A stretch of DNA of 64,000 bases from Streptomyces sp. ML-6 (GCF_030116705.1 NZ_JAOTIK010000001.1:4306501-4370500), one strand, 5' to 3'. Positions 50,705 to 59,724 are shown, counted from the stretch's first letter. Notes: generated from the letters alone by a model not told the origin. Numbers and translations: made by a program.

Positions 50705-50942
50705 GGCCGAATGATTGCGTTCGGCGAAGGAGTTTGGTGCCCGGACCACATATACGGGCCGGAACGTCCACTCGATCGGGTGGGCAACGGTCATGCGGAG
50801 CAATCGGCTGCCCGATGACTGCTAATGAAGCGACCCGGACCCGTCCGACCGCGACTTGTGGCCGGTGGGTGCCCCGGTGCCGACGCACGGGTCTGATGGG
50901 CCGGCTCCGCCCCCGCCGCCTCGGCCGACGGGGACCGCCGTG

Positions 50943-51414
50943 CTAGGCGTTCTTGAGGTCGGCGACGAACGAGGTCCAGGCGGCGGCCCGGAACACCAGT
51001 GTCGGCCCCTCGCCCACCTTGGAGTCGCGCACCGGGACGATGCCGGGGTGGTCGTCGGAAACTTCGAGGCAGTCCCCGCCCCTGCCCCCGCTGTACGTGG
51101 ACTTCCGCCAGGTCGCGACTTCGAGGCAGTCTCCGCCGCTTCGGCGAAGTGGTCCGGGTACTTCGACTTCTTCAGGGCGGCGCAGTTGCGTACGAAGAAC
51201 GTGTCCGTTTTCAGGACTTCGTCGAGCCGCCGGGCCTGGTCCTCCTGCATGCGGCGGGTGCCGGACTCCAGCTGGCCGATGAAAGAGCCGCTCACGAACA
51301 GTTCGAGACCCAGCTGGTCCTGCGAGAGGCCCGCCTTTTCCCTGCGGTGACGGAGTTCGGCGCCGAGCAGGGCACGCGGCGAGGAGGAGGGACCGAGTTT
51401 TTGGGCCCCGGCAT
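50943..51414 (-). pseudogene. Broken XRE regulator fused out of frame to DUF397
   Basis: From an ATG at 51414 with GGGAG upstream, the reading frame is MPGPK and then shifts at an AAAAA run (51398-51402). One more A would join it to LGPSSSPRALLGAELRHRRE, the usual opening of Streptomyces XRE/DUF5753 regulators. The HTH continues to KYPDHFAEAAETASK, where the DUF5753 domain should begin. Instead the next sequence in another frame is a DUF397 protein (TWRKSTYSGGRGGDCLEVS...FVADLKNA) without its own start. GACTGCCTCGAAGT is repeated at 51061 and 51118 (minus strand), marking a partial DUF397 duplication at the junction. So the locus carries a 5' frameshift and an internal deletion. Confidence 0.8.
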
Positions 51415-51528
51415 GACAACTCCCTGTGACGCATGTGCGGTTGTTGGGACTGCGCCTCTTCCAGGCCATCGCCGCGTTGGACACGCTGGGTATGCATTCC
51501 CATTACTCAGCGTGGAAAGGAATGGATC

Positions 51529-51777
51529 ATGGTGATGATCGAACGCCGCAAGGCGACGGAGAGCAGAGTGCGGGCGGCGGAGGACGCGGTGGCGCGGCTG
51601 AAGGAGAGTTTCTCGGGGGTCGGGATCACCTTGCCCTCGCTGCGGATCGACCCGGTGACGTGCGCGGGGACCGAGCCGGAGGCGCCCTTGGTGGACCTCG
51701 GGCGGTGCAATCTCGACACGGCGCTGCGGCTGAGCGCGGTGCTGGAGGCGCGGGGAATGGCCGGCCATGAGCGGTGA
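51529..51777 (+). CDS. Conserved hypothetical small protein
   Basis: This 82-residue protein (MVMIERRKATESRVRAAEDAVARLKESFSGVGITLPSLRIDPV... DLGRCNLDTALRLSAVLEARG) is of a kind commonly found beside XRE/DUF397 loci in Streptomyces. It has a helical N-terminus and one Cys in TCAGTE and one in RCNLDT. AAGGA lies 7 bases before the ATG. It is divergent from the broken XRE/DUF397 gene and overlaps the next gene by 11 bases. Function unknown. Confidence 0.75.
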   Translation: MVMIERRKATESRVRAAEDAVARLKESFSGVGITLPSLRIDPVTCAGTEPEAPLVDLGRCNLDTALRLSAVLEARGMAGHER

Positions 51778-52000
51778 GGGGGGCGAGGGGTGCGCGCCGG
51801 AGCCGGGGTCGTTCGCGGTGGACACCCGGGACGGCCGGGTGGGGCGCGTGATGGGACGCGTCGGTCCGTACGTGCAGCTGCGGGCGCCGGGCGGCGGGCC
51901 CGAGTGGGACTGCCCGCCGGACTCGGTGCGCGCCGCGCCGCTGGGCGAGGTGCTGCGGGCCCGGGTGAGGGAGGTCAACCGGGAGGGGCGATTGCCATGA
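51767..52000 (+). CDS. Conserved hypothetical small protein
   Basis: This 77-residue protein (PGSFAVDTRDGRVGRVMGRVGPYVQLRAPGGGPEWDCPPDSVRAAPLGEVLRARV) looks like a small beta-barrel of the SH3/PRC type. It overlaps the preceding gene and is probably co-translated. Function unknown. Confidence 0.7.
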   Translation: MSGEGGEGCAPEPGSFAVDTRDGRVGRVMGRVGPYVQLRAPGGGPEWDCPPDSVRAAPLGEVLRARVREVNREGRLP

Positions 52001-52116
52001 CGGCGGTGGGGTCACTGCGTGGACCACATGATCGTGGGACGCTGGTGGGAACGGCGTACCGCCGCGCAACCGTCGACCCACACTCCTCTGACAGGCCGCA
52101 GAAGAAGGGACCCGCG

Positions 52117-52722
52117 ATGACTGCCGCGATGGTCGAGAACGACCATGCCTCTGAAGGCCGCCCGTGGGACTACCTGCTCCAGACGTGGCGTGAACTGGAC
52201 GTGCCCGAGGGATGGCGCGCCGAGATCGACGAAGGGCAGATCGCCTTGGTACCGCCGCCGCATGCGCACCACAACAGCATTGCCGCCAAAGTGCAGCGCA
52301 GGCTCTACCGGGACTTGCCCGAGGAATTGGAGGTCTACCAGGCCCTCGGCGTCCACGTGGCCCCGCTCGACAAGCTCTATGTGCCGGATCTGGTGGTCAT
52401 GCCTTCGGAGTTCGTCGACGGTGCCGACCCTGAGGCCAGCGATCCGATGGATGCGTCGGAAGCGCTGCTCGTCGTCGAGATCACCTCGAAGGGCAACGCC
52501 CGGGACGACCGGACGAAGAAGTACCGGGCCTACACGCGTGCGGGTGTGCCGATGTACCTGCTGATCGACCGGTTCGACACGCACGGTGCGATGGCCACGC
52601 TGTTCACGGAGCCGAACGAGGACGGGACGTACAAGCGCTCCGACCGGGTGCCGTTCGGGAAGCCGCTCACCCTGCCGGAGCCGTTCGGCACGACGATCCT
52701 CACGGAGGAGTTCCCGGTCTGA
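52117..52722 (+). CDS. Uma2 family (DUF820) endonuclease-like protein
   Basis: This 201-residue protein has the Uma2 PD-(D/E)XK fold: EGWRAEIDEGQIALVPPPHAHHN, LYVPDLVVMPSE (the D), and ALLVVEITSKGNARDDRTKK (E-x-T/S-K core). These proteins are abundant in Streptomyces; nuclease activity is predicted but rarely tested. GAAGGGA precedes the ATG. It follows the two small genes after 116 bases. Confidence 0.88.
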   Translation: MTAAMVENDHASEGRPWDYLLQTWRELDVPEGWRAEIDEGQIALVPPPHAHHNSIAAKVQRRLYRDLPEELEVYQALGVHVAPLDKLYVPDLVVMPSEFVDGADPEASDPMDASEALLVVEITSKGNARDDRTKKYRAYTRAGVPMYLLIDRFDTHGAMATLFTEPNEDGTYKRSDRVPFGKPLTLPEPFGTTILTEEFPV

Positions 52723-52744
52723 ACGGGTGGGCGTGGGCGTGCGT

Positions 52745-52788
52745 GGATGAGGGGTGGTGCCCGGTTGGCCCGGTACCACCCCTCATCC
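52745..52788. terminator. Bidirectional terminator
   Basis: Two 17-base arms (52745-52761 and 52772-52788) pair with a single G-U, between the convergent Uma2 and PTS genes. Confidence 0.85.
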
Positions 52789-52810
52789 GTGGGTGGCCGG
52801 GTGCCGGAGG

Positions 52811-54454
52811 TCAGATCCCGGCCGGTTCCTTCGGCGGGTTGTCGGGGCCGGTGGTCGGGGATGCCGGAGACGCCGGGGAGCCCGTCGCCGTGACGGGGGA
52901 GGCCGCCGGTTCCCGGGAGACGTCGAACTCAGCCCGCAGGTCCTTGCCGAAGCCGAAGAAGTACGTGGCGAGGAACCCGGTGAGGTAGCCGACCAGCAGG
53001 CCGCCCGCGTAGATCGCGACCGTGGTGCCGAGGCCGTGGTTGCCGTCGAGGAGGGGGAACAGGGCCCAGCCGGACGGGCCGATGGCGGTGGAACCGATCT
53101 TGTCGCCGAGCTGGTTGAACAGTCCGACGAAGCCGCCGCCGAACGCGCCGCCCACGCACGCCGTGACGAACGGGCGGCCGAGCGGGAGGCTGACGCCGTA
53201 GATCAGGGGCTCGCCCACACCCAGCAGACCTGCGGGCAGGGCGGACCTGATGGTGCGGCGGATCGACTCGTTGTGGGGGAGGCGGAAGTGGATCGCGACC
53301 GCCGCGCCGACCTGGCCGGCGCCCGCCATGGCGAGGATCGGGAGCAGGACGGTGTGGCCCTGCTGCTCGATCAGGGTGGTGTGGATCGGGATGAGCGCCT
53401 GGTGCAGGCCCAGCATCACCAGGGGCAGGAAGAGCCCGCCGAGCACGAAGCCCGCGCCCGCCCCGCCGTTGGAGAGCAGCCGGTCGGCGAACGTGCCGAT
53501 GGCGGTGGAGATCCCACCGGCCACGTACATCAGGCCGAAGACCGTCACCAGGCCGGGAACCAGGACCGTGAGCGTCGGGGTGACCAGTACGTCCAGTGCC
53601 TCGGGAACCCGGCGGCGGCACCACTTCTCCACGTACACCGCGAGCACCGCCGCGCCGAGTGCGCCGAGCACACCGCCCTGGCCGGGGGAGAGCTTCCGGC
53701 CGAACGCCTCGATGTCGGAGACGCCCGGGAACACGATGATCGCGGCGACCGCACCGCCCAGGACCGGTGTCCCGCCGAACTCCTTCGCCGTGTTGAAACC
53801 GACGAACACGGCGATCAGCGCCATGAAGCCGGACGCCATCGCGGCCAGGGCGGGCGTGACGGAGGTCAGCCAACCCAGGTTCACCAGCAGGCCGTTGAGG
53901 CCGGCGATGATGCCGCAGCCGATGAGCGCCGGGATCAGCGGGACGAAGATATTCGCGATCCTGCGCAGGAGCAGCTTGAACGGGGTGGCGTTCTTCGCCT
54001 TCCGCGCCGCCTTCATCGCGGCGCCCCGGGCGGCCGGCTCCTCCGCCGAGGCGGAGGGAGCGGCGGGGGAAGGGGTTCCGGTTGGTGGGGCGGCGGTCGG
54101 AGGGGCCTCGGCCGGTGGGGCGCCGGTGGCCGGTGGGATCTCGGTGGCCGGTGGGGCGTCGGGCGGGGCGGCGGGGCCGGGTCCGGACGCCCCGGCCTCC
54201 GCCACCAGCCGCTCGAACTCCGGCGTGACCCGGGCGACCGTGCCCGGGCCGAGGACGATCTGGTACGTGTCGTCCTCGACCACCCCCATGACGGCGGGTA
54301 ACGCCTTCAGGGCCTCGTCGTCGACGAGCGAGCGGTCGTGCAGGCCCAGCCGGAGCCGGGTCATGCAGTGGGCGATGGAGCCGACATTCGCGGCGCCACC
54401 GACGAGGGGGAGGATCGCGGCGGCGGTGGCGCGGTTCTTGTCCTGTGTTGCCAT
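52811..54454 (-). CDS. PTS EIIBC transporter, probably N-acetylmuramic acid (MurP-like)
   Basis: This 547-residue membrane protein imports and phosphorylates a sugar using PEP-derived phosphate. EIIB comes first, with phospho-Cys30 in SIAHCMTRLRL. A Pro/Ala/Thr linker of about 70 residues follows, then an EIIC domain with about ten membrane helices (about 155-520). No EIIA is fused, so a general EIIA must supply phosphate. murQ and a MurR/RpiR gene lie upstream on the same strand, which points to MurNAc. Leu52 is encoded by TTA (54299-54301), making translation bldA-dependent. The linker is much longer than in enteric MurP. Confidence 0.85.
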   Translation of the reverse strand: MATQDKNRATAAAILPLVGGAANVGSIAHCMTRLRLGLHDRSLVDDEALKALPAVMGVVEDDTYQIVLGPGTVARVTPEFERLVAEAGASGPGPAAPPDAPPATEIPPATGAPPAEAPPTAAPPTGTPSPAAPSASAEEPAARGAAMKAARKAKNATPFKLLLRRIANIFVPLIPALIGCGIIAGLNGLLVNLGWLTSVTPALAAMASGFMALIAVFVGFNTAKEFGGTPVLGGAVAAIIVFPGVSDIEAFGRKLSPGQGGVLGALGAAVLAVYVEKWCRRRVPEALDVLVTPTLTVLVPGLVTVFGLMYVAGGISTAIGTFADRLLSNGGAGAGFVLGGLFLPLVMLGLHQALIPIHTTLIEQQGHTVLLPILAMAGAGQVGAAVAIHFRLPHNESIRRTIRSALPAGLLGVGEPLIYGVSLPLGRPFVTACVGGAFGGGFVGLFNQLGDKIGSTAIGPSGWALFPLLDGNHGLGTTVAIYAGGLLVGYLTGFLATYFFGFGKDLRAEFDVSREPAASPVTATGSPASPASPTTGPDNPPKEPAGI

Positions 54455-54502
54455 GGTGCACGGGCCTTGCTGTGGGGGGAGGCGCGGGGTGGAGCCGGTG
54501 GG

Positions 54503-55468
54503 TCAGGTGGTGCGGGGAGCGGCGGCCAGGGCGGTACGGAGGTGGCCGTCGGAGGAGGCCAGCAGGGCGGCGGCGGTGGGGCCGTCGACCTGGCCGAGGA
54601 TGGTGAGGATGGCGTTCTTCACCTCGCCGTCGGTCGCGGCGAGCGCGGCCTCGATCTCCTCGTCGGACGCCCCGGTGGCCAGCGAGACGATCCGGCGGGA
54701 CCGGGCGCGCAGCTTCTCGTTGGAGGCGCGGACGTCGACCATCAGGTTCCCGTACGTCTTGCCGAGCCGGATCATCGTGATCGTCGAGATCATGTTGAGG
54801 ACGAGCTTCTGGGCCGTGCCCGCCTTGAGCCGGGTGGAGCCGGTGAGCAGCTCCGGGCCGACGACGACCTCGATGCCGTGCTCGGCCGCCGCCCCCAGCG
54901 CGGAGTTCGCGTTGCAGGACAGCCCGAGCGTCAGGGCGCCCTTGCGGCGGGCGTGTTCGACGGCGCCGATCGCGTACGGCGTGCGGCCGGAGGCGGAGAT
55001 GCCGACCACGGTGTCGTCGGCGGTGAGGTCCAGGGCGTCGAGGTCGGCGGCGGCCAGCTCCTTGCTGTCCTCGGCGCCCTCGACGGCCTGGACCATGGCG
55101 GTGGGGCCGCCCGCAATCAGTCCGACGACCTGGGACGGGTCGGTGTTGAAGGTGGGCGGGCACTCGCTGGCGTCCAGCACGCCGAGCCGGCCCGCCGTGC
55201 CCGCGCCCGCGTAGATCAGGCGCCCGCCGCGCGCCATGCGCTCCGCGATGCCGTCGATCGCGGCCGCTATCTCGGGCAGTCGGGCGCCGACGGCGTCCGG
55301 GACGGACCGGTCCTCGCCGTTCATGATGCGGGCTGTCTCAAGGGTGCTCAGCCGGTCGATCTCGGCGAGCTCGGGCCGGAACGCCTCGGTGGTGAGCGTT
55401 TCGAGCTGGGCGCGCAGATCCCCGTGGTCGTCGGGGCCGGCGGGGGTGAGGTCGGCGATGGAGGTCAT
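54503..55468 (-). CDS. murQ: N-acetylmuramic acid 6-phosphate etherase
   Basis: This 321-residue SIS-fold enzyme cleaves the lactyl ether of MurNAc-6-P to GlcNAc-6-P and D-lactate. It has LIYAGAGTAGRLGVLDASECPPTF, the catalytic-site GEDRSVPDAVG/ VEGAEDSKELAAADL segment (Glu/Asp) and VVGISASGRTPYAIGA. Its product is the substrate of NagA encoded 22 kb away. It precedes the PTS gene by 48 bases in one operon. Confidence 0.93.
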   Translation of the reverse strand: MTSIADLTPAGPDDHGDLRAQLETLTTEAFRPELAEIDRLSTLETARIMNGEDRSVPDAVGARLPEIAAAIDGIAERMARGGRLIYAGAGTAGRLGVLDASECPPTFNTDPSQVVGLIAGGPTAMVQAVEGAEDSKELAAADLDALDLTADDTVVGISASGRTPYAIGAVEHARRKGALTLGLSCNANSALGAAAEHGIEVVVGPELLTGSTRLKAGTAQKLVLNMISTITMIRLGKTYGNLMVDVRASNEKLRARSRRIVSLATGASDEEIEAALAATDGEVKNAILTILGQVDGPTAAALLASSDGHLRTALAAAPRTT

Positions 55469-55638
55469 GGAGGGTGACTCTGCCTTTTCGGTCTCGGGCT
55501 CGTACGGTTCTGCGGATGGGGGGTTCGGGGTGAACGGGTCCGCGTTCGGGGGTGCGAGTGCGGGGTTCGGGGAGGTCGGGGACGGGGGTGCGTGATACAG
55601 GGAGCTGGGGACGGGGAGCAGGGGGAGCGGGGGACGGG

Positions 55639-56556
55639 TCAGCGGGGGCGGGGCGTGTGGCGGTGGGCCAGTGCCTCGTAGGAGGCGGAGAGGGCCGGGG
55701 CGGCCGTCTCGTACGTACGCTGTGCCACGCCTATGAACAGGCAGTCGACGACGAGGAGTTGGCTCGTGCGGCTCGACATGGCGGCGGGGCGCAGCTCGCT
55801 CTCCCGGGCGGTGGACGTGGTCAGTACGTGGTCGGCGTACTGCGTGACCGGGCCGTCGGGGCGACCGGTGATCGCGACCGTCGTCGCACCGCGGTCGAAG
55901 GCGACCCGCAGCGGCTCGATGACGTCGACGGTGGAGCCGGAGTGGGTGATCGCGATGGCCACGTCGCCGGAGCGGAGCTGCACGGCGTTGGTCACCGCCA
56001 GGTGCGGGTCCGTGTGGGCGTGCGCGATCAGTCCGATGCGGGCCAGCTTCTGCGCGAGGTCCTGGCCGACGAGGGAGGAGGCGCCCACACCGTAGATGTC
56101 GATCCGCCGGGCGGTGGCGGCGGCGGCCACGGCGGCACCGAGCTGGACGGTGTCGAGCCCGGCGGCCGTGTCGGCGAGGGTCTGCTGCTCGTCGTAGGCC
56201 AGCTTGGCGACCACGTCGGCGATCGGGTCGTCGACCGCTATGTCCGCGGTGACGGAGGGGGCGCGCCCCGACTGCTGGTGCGCGGCGAGCCCGGCGAGGG
56301 CCAGCCGCAGATCGCGGTAGCCGGGATAGCCGAGGAGGCGGGCCGTGCGGACCACGGTCGCCTCGCTGGTGCCGGTGAGTTCGGCGAGACCGGTGACCGT
56401 GAGGGCGGCGCAGCCCGCGGGGTCACCGGCGACGGCCTCGGCGACGCGCTGCATGGAGCGGGTCATGGACGGCGCGAGGGTGCGCACCTTGGCCGCGAGG
56501 GCCGCCGGGGCGGGCGGGGAGTCGGAGCTGAAACTTTCCTTCAAGTCGTTGGTCAC
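55639..56556 (-). CDS. MurR/RpiR-family regulator
   Basis: This 305-residue regulator has an N-terminal RpiR helix-turn-helix (about 25-95; LAELTGTSEATVVRTARLLGYPGYRDLRLAL) and a C-terminal SIS domain (about 130-265; IDIYGVGASSLVGQDLAQKL, AIAITHSGSTVDVIEPL) that senses a phosphosugar, presumably MurNAc-6-P. It lies 170 bases upstream of murQ on the same strand. The GTG start has no ribosome site; TATCTT ends 6 bases upstream (leaderless pattern), and an inverted repeat overlaps that box, indicating autoregulation. Confidence 0.88.
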   Translation of the reverse strand: MTNDLKESFSSDSPPAPAALAAKVRTLAPSMTRSMQRVAEAVAGDPAGCAALTVTGLAELTGTSEATVVRTARLLGYPGYRDLRLALAGLAAHQQSGRAPSVTADIAVDDPIADVVAKLAYDEQQTLADTAAGLDTVQLGAAVAAAATARRIDIYGVGASSLVGQDLAQKLARIGLIAHAHTDPHLAVTNAVQLRSGDVAIAITHSGSTVDVIEPLRVAFDRGATTVAITGRPDGPVTQYADHVLTTSTARESELRPAAMSSRTSQLLVVDCLFIGVAQRTYETAAPALSASYEALAHRHTPRPR

Positions 56557-56574
56557 ATTTGAAAGATATTTTCA
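56529..56574. promoter_or_regulatory. Two TGAAA-N5-(T/C)TTCA elements at the murR start
   Basis: TGAAAGATATTTTCA (56560-56574) overlaps the -10-like TATCTT and the start point of the regulator gene. TGAAACTTTCCTTCA (56529-56543) lies 31 bases away within its first codons. Both are 15 bases with the same outer arms, likely operators of this RpiR-type protein. Confidence 0.6.
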
Positions 56575-56780
56575 TGCGGGTTGCCCGTCAACCCCCCTTT
56601 TGAGCCTGTGCCCCGTCGGCGGCGATCCGGCGGGGTCACAGGGGCGCGCCCCAAGGGCGCTTCGGGGGCGCTTCAGGGGTGCTTCGAAGGTGGTCCCGGG
56701 AGGGGCTCCCGCTTCGGACAGCGCGGAAACGGCGGGGGCGGGCGCGTGGGGCCTTTCGCGGGCGGAGTGACAATGGGGCC

Positions 56781-57149
56781 ATGGAGATGAACCCCTTGGA
56801 ACAGGCGTTGCACACGGCCCGTGCACTGGTCATGGCCGATCTCGCCGCAGGTGACGTCGCCGAGGCCGGGATCGTCTCGTTGGTCGAGGACGCGGTGACC
56901 CACCGCCGCTGGTGGGTCGAACAGTGGCCCGACGGGGCCTCGTTCGTGGTCGGGCTCGTCGCCCAGGACGTACAGGACGCGCTGCTCGAACGGTACGGGC
57001 GGTGGCCGCTCTGCCCGGTCTGCGACGCGGGCGACCCGCACGCCCTCGACGTCGAACCGGAACTGGGCCCGGACCCGCACTGGGTGTGCACCAAGGCGGC
57101 CGTGGCCGTGGCGCCGGTCGGTTCGCTCGACGGCATACTGCGTCGGTGA
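56781..57149 (+). CDS. Conserved hypothetical protein with CxxC motif
   Basis: This 122-residue protein has a helical N-terminal half and a late CPVCDAGDPHALDVEPELGPDPHWVC segment that may bind zinc. It resembles small Streptomyces proteins of unknown role. GACAAT ends 6 bases before the ATG, suggesting a leaderless mRNA. Its stop overlaps the GTG of the DUF4031 gene. Confidence 0.75.
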   Translation: MEMNPLEQALHTARALVMADLAAGDVAEAGIVSLVEDAVTHRRWWVEQWPDGASFVVGLVAQDVQDALLERYGRWPLCPVCDAGDPHALDVEPELGPDPHWVCTKAAVAVAPVGSLDGILRR

Positions 57150-57421
57150 CGATCTATATCGACCCGCCTCAGTGGCCGGGACACGGGCGGCTGTGGTCGC
57201 ACCTGGTCAGCGACGTGTCCTTCGACGAGCTGCACGTCTTCGCGGCGTCCATCGGCTGCCCGCCGCGCGCGTTCGAGCGGGACCACTACGACATACCGGA
57301 AGAGCGGTACATGGACGCGGTGCGGGGCGGGGCGAAGGAGATCGGCCCGAAGGAACTCGTCCGCCGGCTCACGGAGGCGGGGCTGCGCCGCCCCAAGGGA
57401 CGCCCCGCCCCCGGCGCCTGA
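57146..57421 (+). CDS. DUF4031 family protein
   Basis: This 91-residue protein starts VTIYIDPPQWPGHGRLWSHLVSD, the DUF4031 signature, and continues FDELHVFAASIGCPPRAFERDHYDIPEERY. It is coupled by GTGA overlap to the preceding gene. The His/Asp/Glu-rich core suggests metal binding, but function is unknown. Confidence 0.85.
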   Translation: MTIYIDPPQWPGHGRLWSHLVSDVSFDELHVFAASIGCPPRAFERDHYDIPEERYMDAVRGGAKEIGPKELVRRLTEAGLRRPKGRPAPGA

Positions 57422-57474
57422 CGGCGGTCCGGGGGCGGGAGAGGGAGAGAGGGGCACTCGGTCGGGCGGACCGG

Positions 57475-58758
57475 TCAGGCGGTCGAGGGCTTCGCGTCCG
57501 CGCACGCCCTCACCGGCGCGTCCGGCGCGTCCGACGACGCCGCGGTGGGCGCCCCCGCCCCCGCCACCCGGCGCGACCTGCCGCCGCCCTGCAACCGCAG
57601 CGAGAGCACCACGGCCGCCAGCGCCACCACCGTCATCGCCGCACCGGCCCACGCGGTCGCCGCGAAACCGAAGTCCGCGTCGATCACCGCGCCGCCCAGC
57701 CAGGGGCCGCCCGTGTTGCCCAGGTTGAACGCGGCGGTGGTCGTCGCACCGGCCAGCGTCGGCGCGGCACCCGCGACGTTGAACATCCGGGCGTTCAGCG
57801 CCGGGGCGGTGTAGAACGACGACAGGCCCAGCAGGAACGAGAGCCCGACCGCGGCGACCTGGTACGAGGCGAACAGCGCCAGCGCGACCAGGAGGACCGT
57901 CGAGGCCGCGATGCCGCTCATCAGCACCCCGAAGAGGTGCGCGTCCGCGACCCGGCCGCCGATCGTCGTACCGATCAGCGCCCCGATCCCGAACAGCGCG
58001 AGCACCGTCGGCACCCAGCCCGAGTCCAGCCCGGCGACATCGGTCAGCAGCGGGGCCAGGTAGCTGAACGCGCAGAAGACACCGCCCGCGGCGAGTGCCG
58101 TGACCACGATCGACAGCCACACCTGCCGGTCGCGGTAGATGCCCAGCTCCTGCCTGATCCGGGGGCGCCGCTCCGGCAGCGGAATGCGCGGGATCAGGGT
58201 CGTCACCCCGACCAGGGCCACGGCGGACGCCGCGCCCACGGCCCAGAACGCCGACCGCCAGCCGAAGTTCTCGCCGAGGAACGCCCCCAGAGGTACCCCC
58301 AGCACGTTGGCGATCGACAGTCCGCCGATCATCACGGCCATGGCGCGGGCCCGCGCGTTCACCGGCACCATCGCGATGGCGACCGCCGCCCCCACCGCCC
58401 AGAACCCGGCACAGGCGAACGCGCTCACCACCCGGGACACGAAGAGCACCTCGTACGTCGGGGCGAGCGCGCCCGCGATCTGGCCGAGGCCGAAGACGGA
58501 GATCAGGGCGATCAGCGTGGTGCGGCGCGGCAGTCGGAGCGTGGCCACGGCGAGCAGCGGGGCGCCGATCACCATGCCGATCGCGAAGGCGGATATGAGG
58601 AGCCCGGCGCGGGGTATCGACACGTCCATGTCGTCGGCGATGGGCGGCAGCAGTCCGGAGAGCATGAATTCACTGGTCCCCAGGGCGAAGACCGAGAGTC
58701 CCAGGACGTACACGGCGAGAGGCATGCGGCGGGAGCGGATGACGGCGGAGTCGGGCAT
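57475..58758 (-). CDS. MFS efflux transporter (DHA1, CmlR/AraJ-like)
   Basis: This 427-residue membrane protein has 12 predicted helices. It begins with MPLAVYVLGLSVFALGTSEFMLSGLLPPIADDM, typical of drug:H+ antiporters of the chloramphenicol-export type, with loop 2-3 motif A LRLPRRTT in reduced form. It probably exports a hydrophobic drug or metabolite. The chosen start (MPDSAV) is 11 codons before MPLAV, which is an alternative. A hydrophilic Ala/Pro tail ends the protein. Confidence 0.85.
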   Translation of the reverse strand: MPDSAVIRSRRMPLAVYVLGLSVFALGTSEFMLSGLLPPIADDMDVSIPRAGLLISAFAIGMVIGAPLLAVATLRLPRRTTLIALISVFGLGQIAGALAPTYEVLFVSRVVSAFACAGFWAVGAAVAIAMVPVNARARAMAVMIGGLSIANVLGVPLGAFLGENFGWRSAFWAVGAASAVALVGVTTLIPRIPLPERRPRIRQELGIYRDRQVWLSIVVTALAAGGVFCAFSYLAPLLTDVAGLDSGWVPTVLALFGIGALIGTTIGGRVADAHLFGVLMSGIAASTVLLVALALFASYQVAAVGLSFLLGLSSFYTAPALNARMFNVAGAAPTLAGATTTAAFNLGNTGGPWLGGAVIDADFGFAATAWAGAAMTVVALAAVVLSLRLQGGGRSRRVAGAGAPTAASSDAPDAPVRACADAKPSTA

Positions 58759-58918
58759 GACAGCTGCCAACAGCGATCGTATGCCGCCGCATTCCCGACG
58801 TATCCATGACGTATCGGCAACGTTGCGCCGCTGTTTCCCGCTGACGTTTCGGCTCACGTTTCCGTCGGCGTTCCCGCTGGCGTTTCCGCTGGAGCCTTTC
58901 GCTGCTGACGCGCGTCCG

Positions 58919-59602
58919 TCAGTGGCTGAGCAGCTCCAGCTCGGTCAGCAGGTTCCGCCGGGCCCGCTGCTCCCACCGGTCCGCCCCGTACGGGGTGCGG
59001 AACAGCCGGGGCAGTCCGAGCAGCTGGCGCAGCACCGTCGCCCGGCCCTCCCGGAACGCGTCGTCGGGCACGAAGCCGTACTCCTCGCGGACCTGTGCCG
59101 TGTAGGCCGCGTAGTGCCGCGGGTCCGCCGCCAGGATTGCCAGGTCAGCGTCGCACAGCACCTCGCCGTCGGTGTCACCGGCCGCCGGGTCGTGGGTGAC
59201 GGTGAGGCGTACGAGGCGGGCCACCTCGGCCGTGACGGCGTCGGGCACCCCGGCCTCCGGGAGCGCGCGTTCGGCGAGGGCCGCGCTGCGTTCCTCGTTC
59301 TCGGACCGGTCGGGCCGGTACACCGCGTCGTGGAACCAGGCGGCGAGGCGTACGGCGTCCGGGTCGGCCGCGTACTCGGCGAGGGTGTCGACGTGGTCGA
59401 GCACCGCGACCAGGTGCGCGGTGGTGTGGTACCGCCGCTGCGGCTCGGCCCAGCGCGCCAGCAGGTTGTCGGCGTACGGCGCGGGATCGGGCGCGGCGGC
59501 CCCGCTCCGAGTACGGACGAGCACCTCCCGCCAGCGCTCCCGGAGGGAGCCGTGGACACGGTCGGTCCCGTGGGCATCGCCTGCACGCGCACTGTCGCTC
59601 AT
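58919..59602 (-). CDS. HD-domain metal-dependent phosphohydrolase
   Basis: This 227-residue protein has HD signatures RRYHTTAHLVAVLDHV, LAAWFHDAVY (HD pair) and a late LCDADLAILA Asp. Such proteins hydrolyse nucleotides or phosphoesters; the substrate is unknown. TAGGGT ends 7 bases before the ATG, suggesting a leaderless mRNA. It diverges from pxpABC. Confidence 0.85.
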   Translation of the reverse strand: MSDSARAGDAHGTDRVHGSLRERWREVLVRTRSGAAAPDPAPYADNLLARWAEPQRRYHTTAHLVAVLDHVDTLAEYAADPDAVRLAAWFHDAVYRPDRSENEERSAALAERALPEAGVPDAVTAEVARLVRLTVTHDPAAGDTDGEVLCDADLAILAADPRHYAAYTAQVREEYGFVPDDAFREGRATVLRQLLGLPRLFRTPYGADRWEQRARRNLLTELELLSH

Positions 59603-59724
59603 GCGGTCGACCCTATCGGCGAACGCCGGGCCGCCCGGCGGTGATCCGACCCCCGGGGCGTACCGGCGTCCCACTCCCCGGGCCGGGTCTTGTCGGACCG
59701 TGGGGCAGTCGCTAGCGTGCGCCC

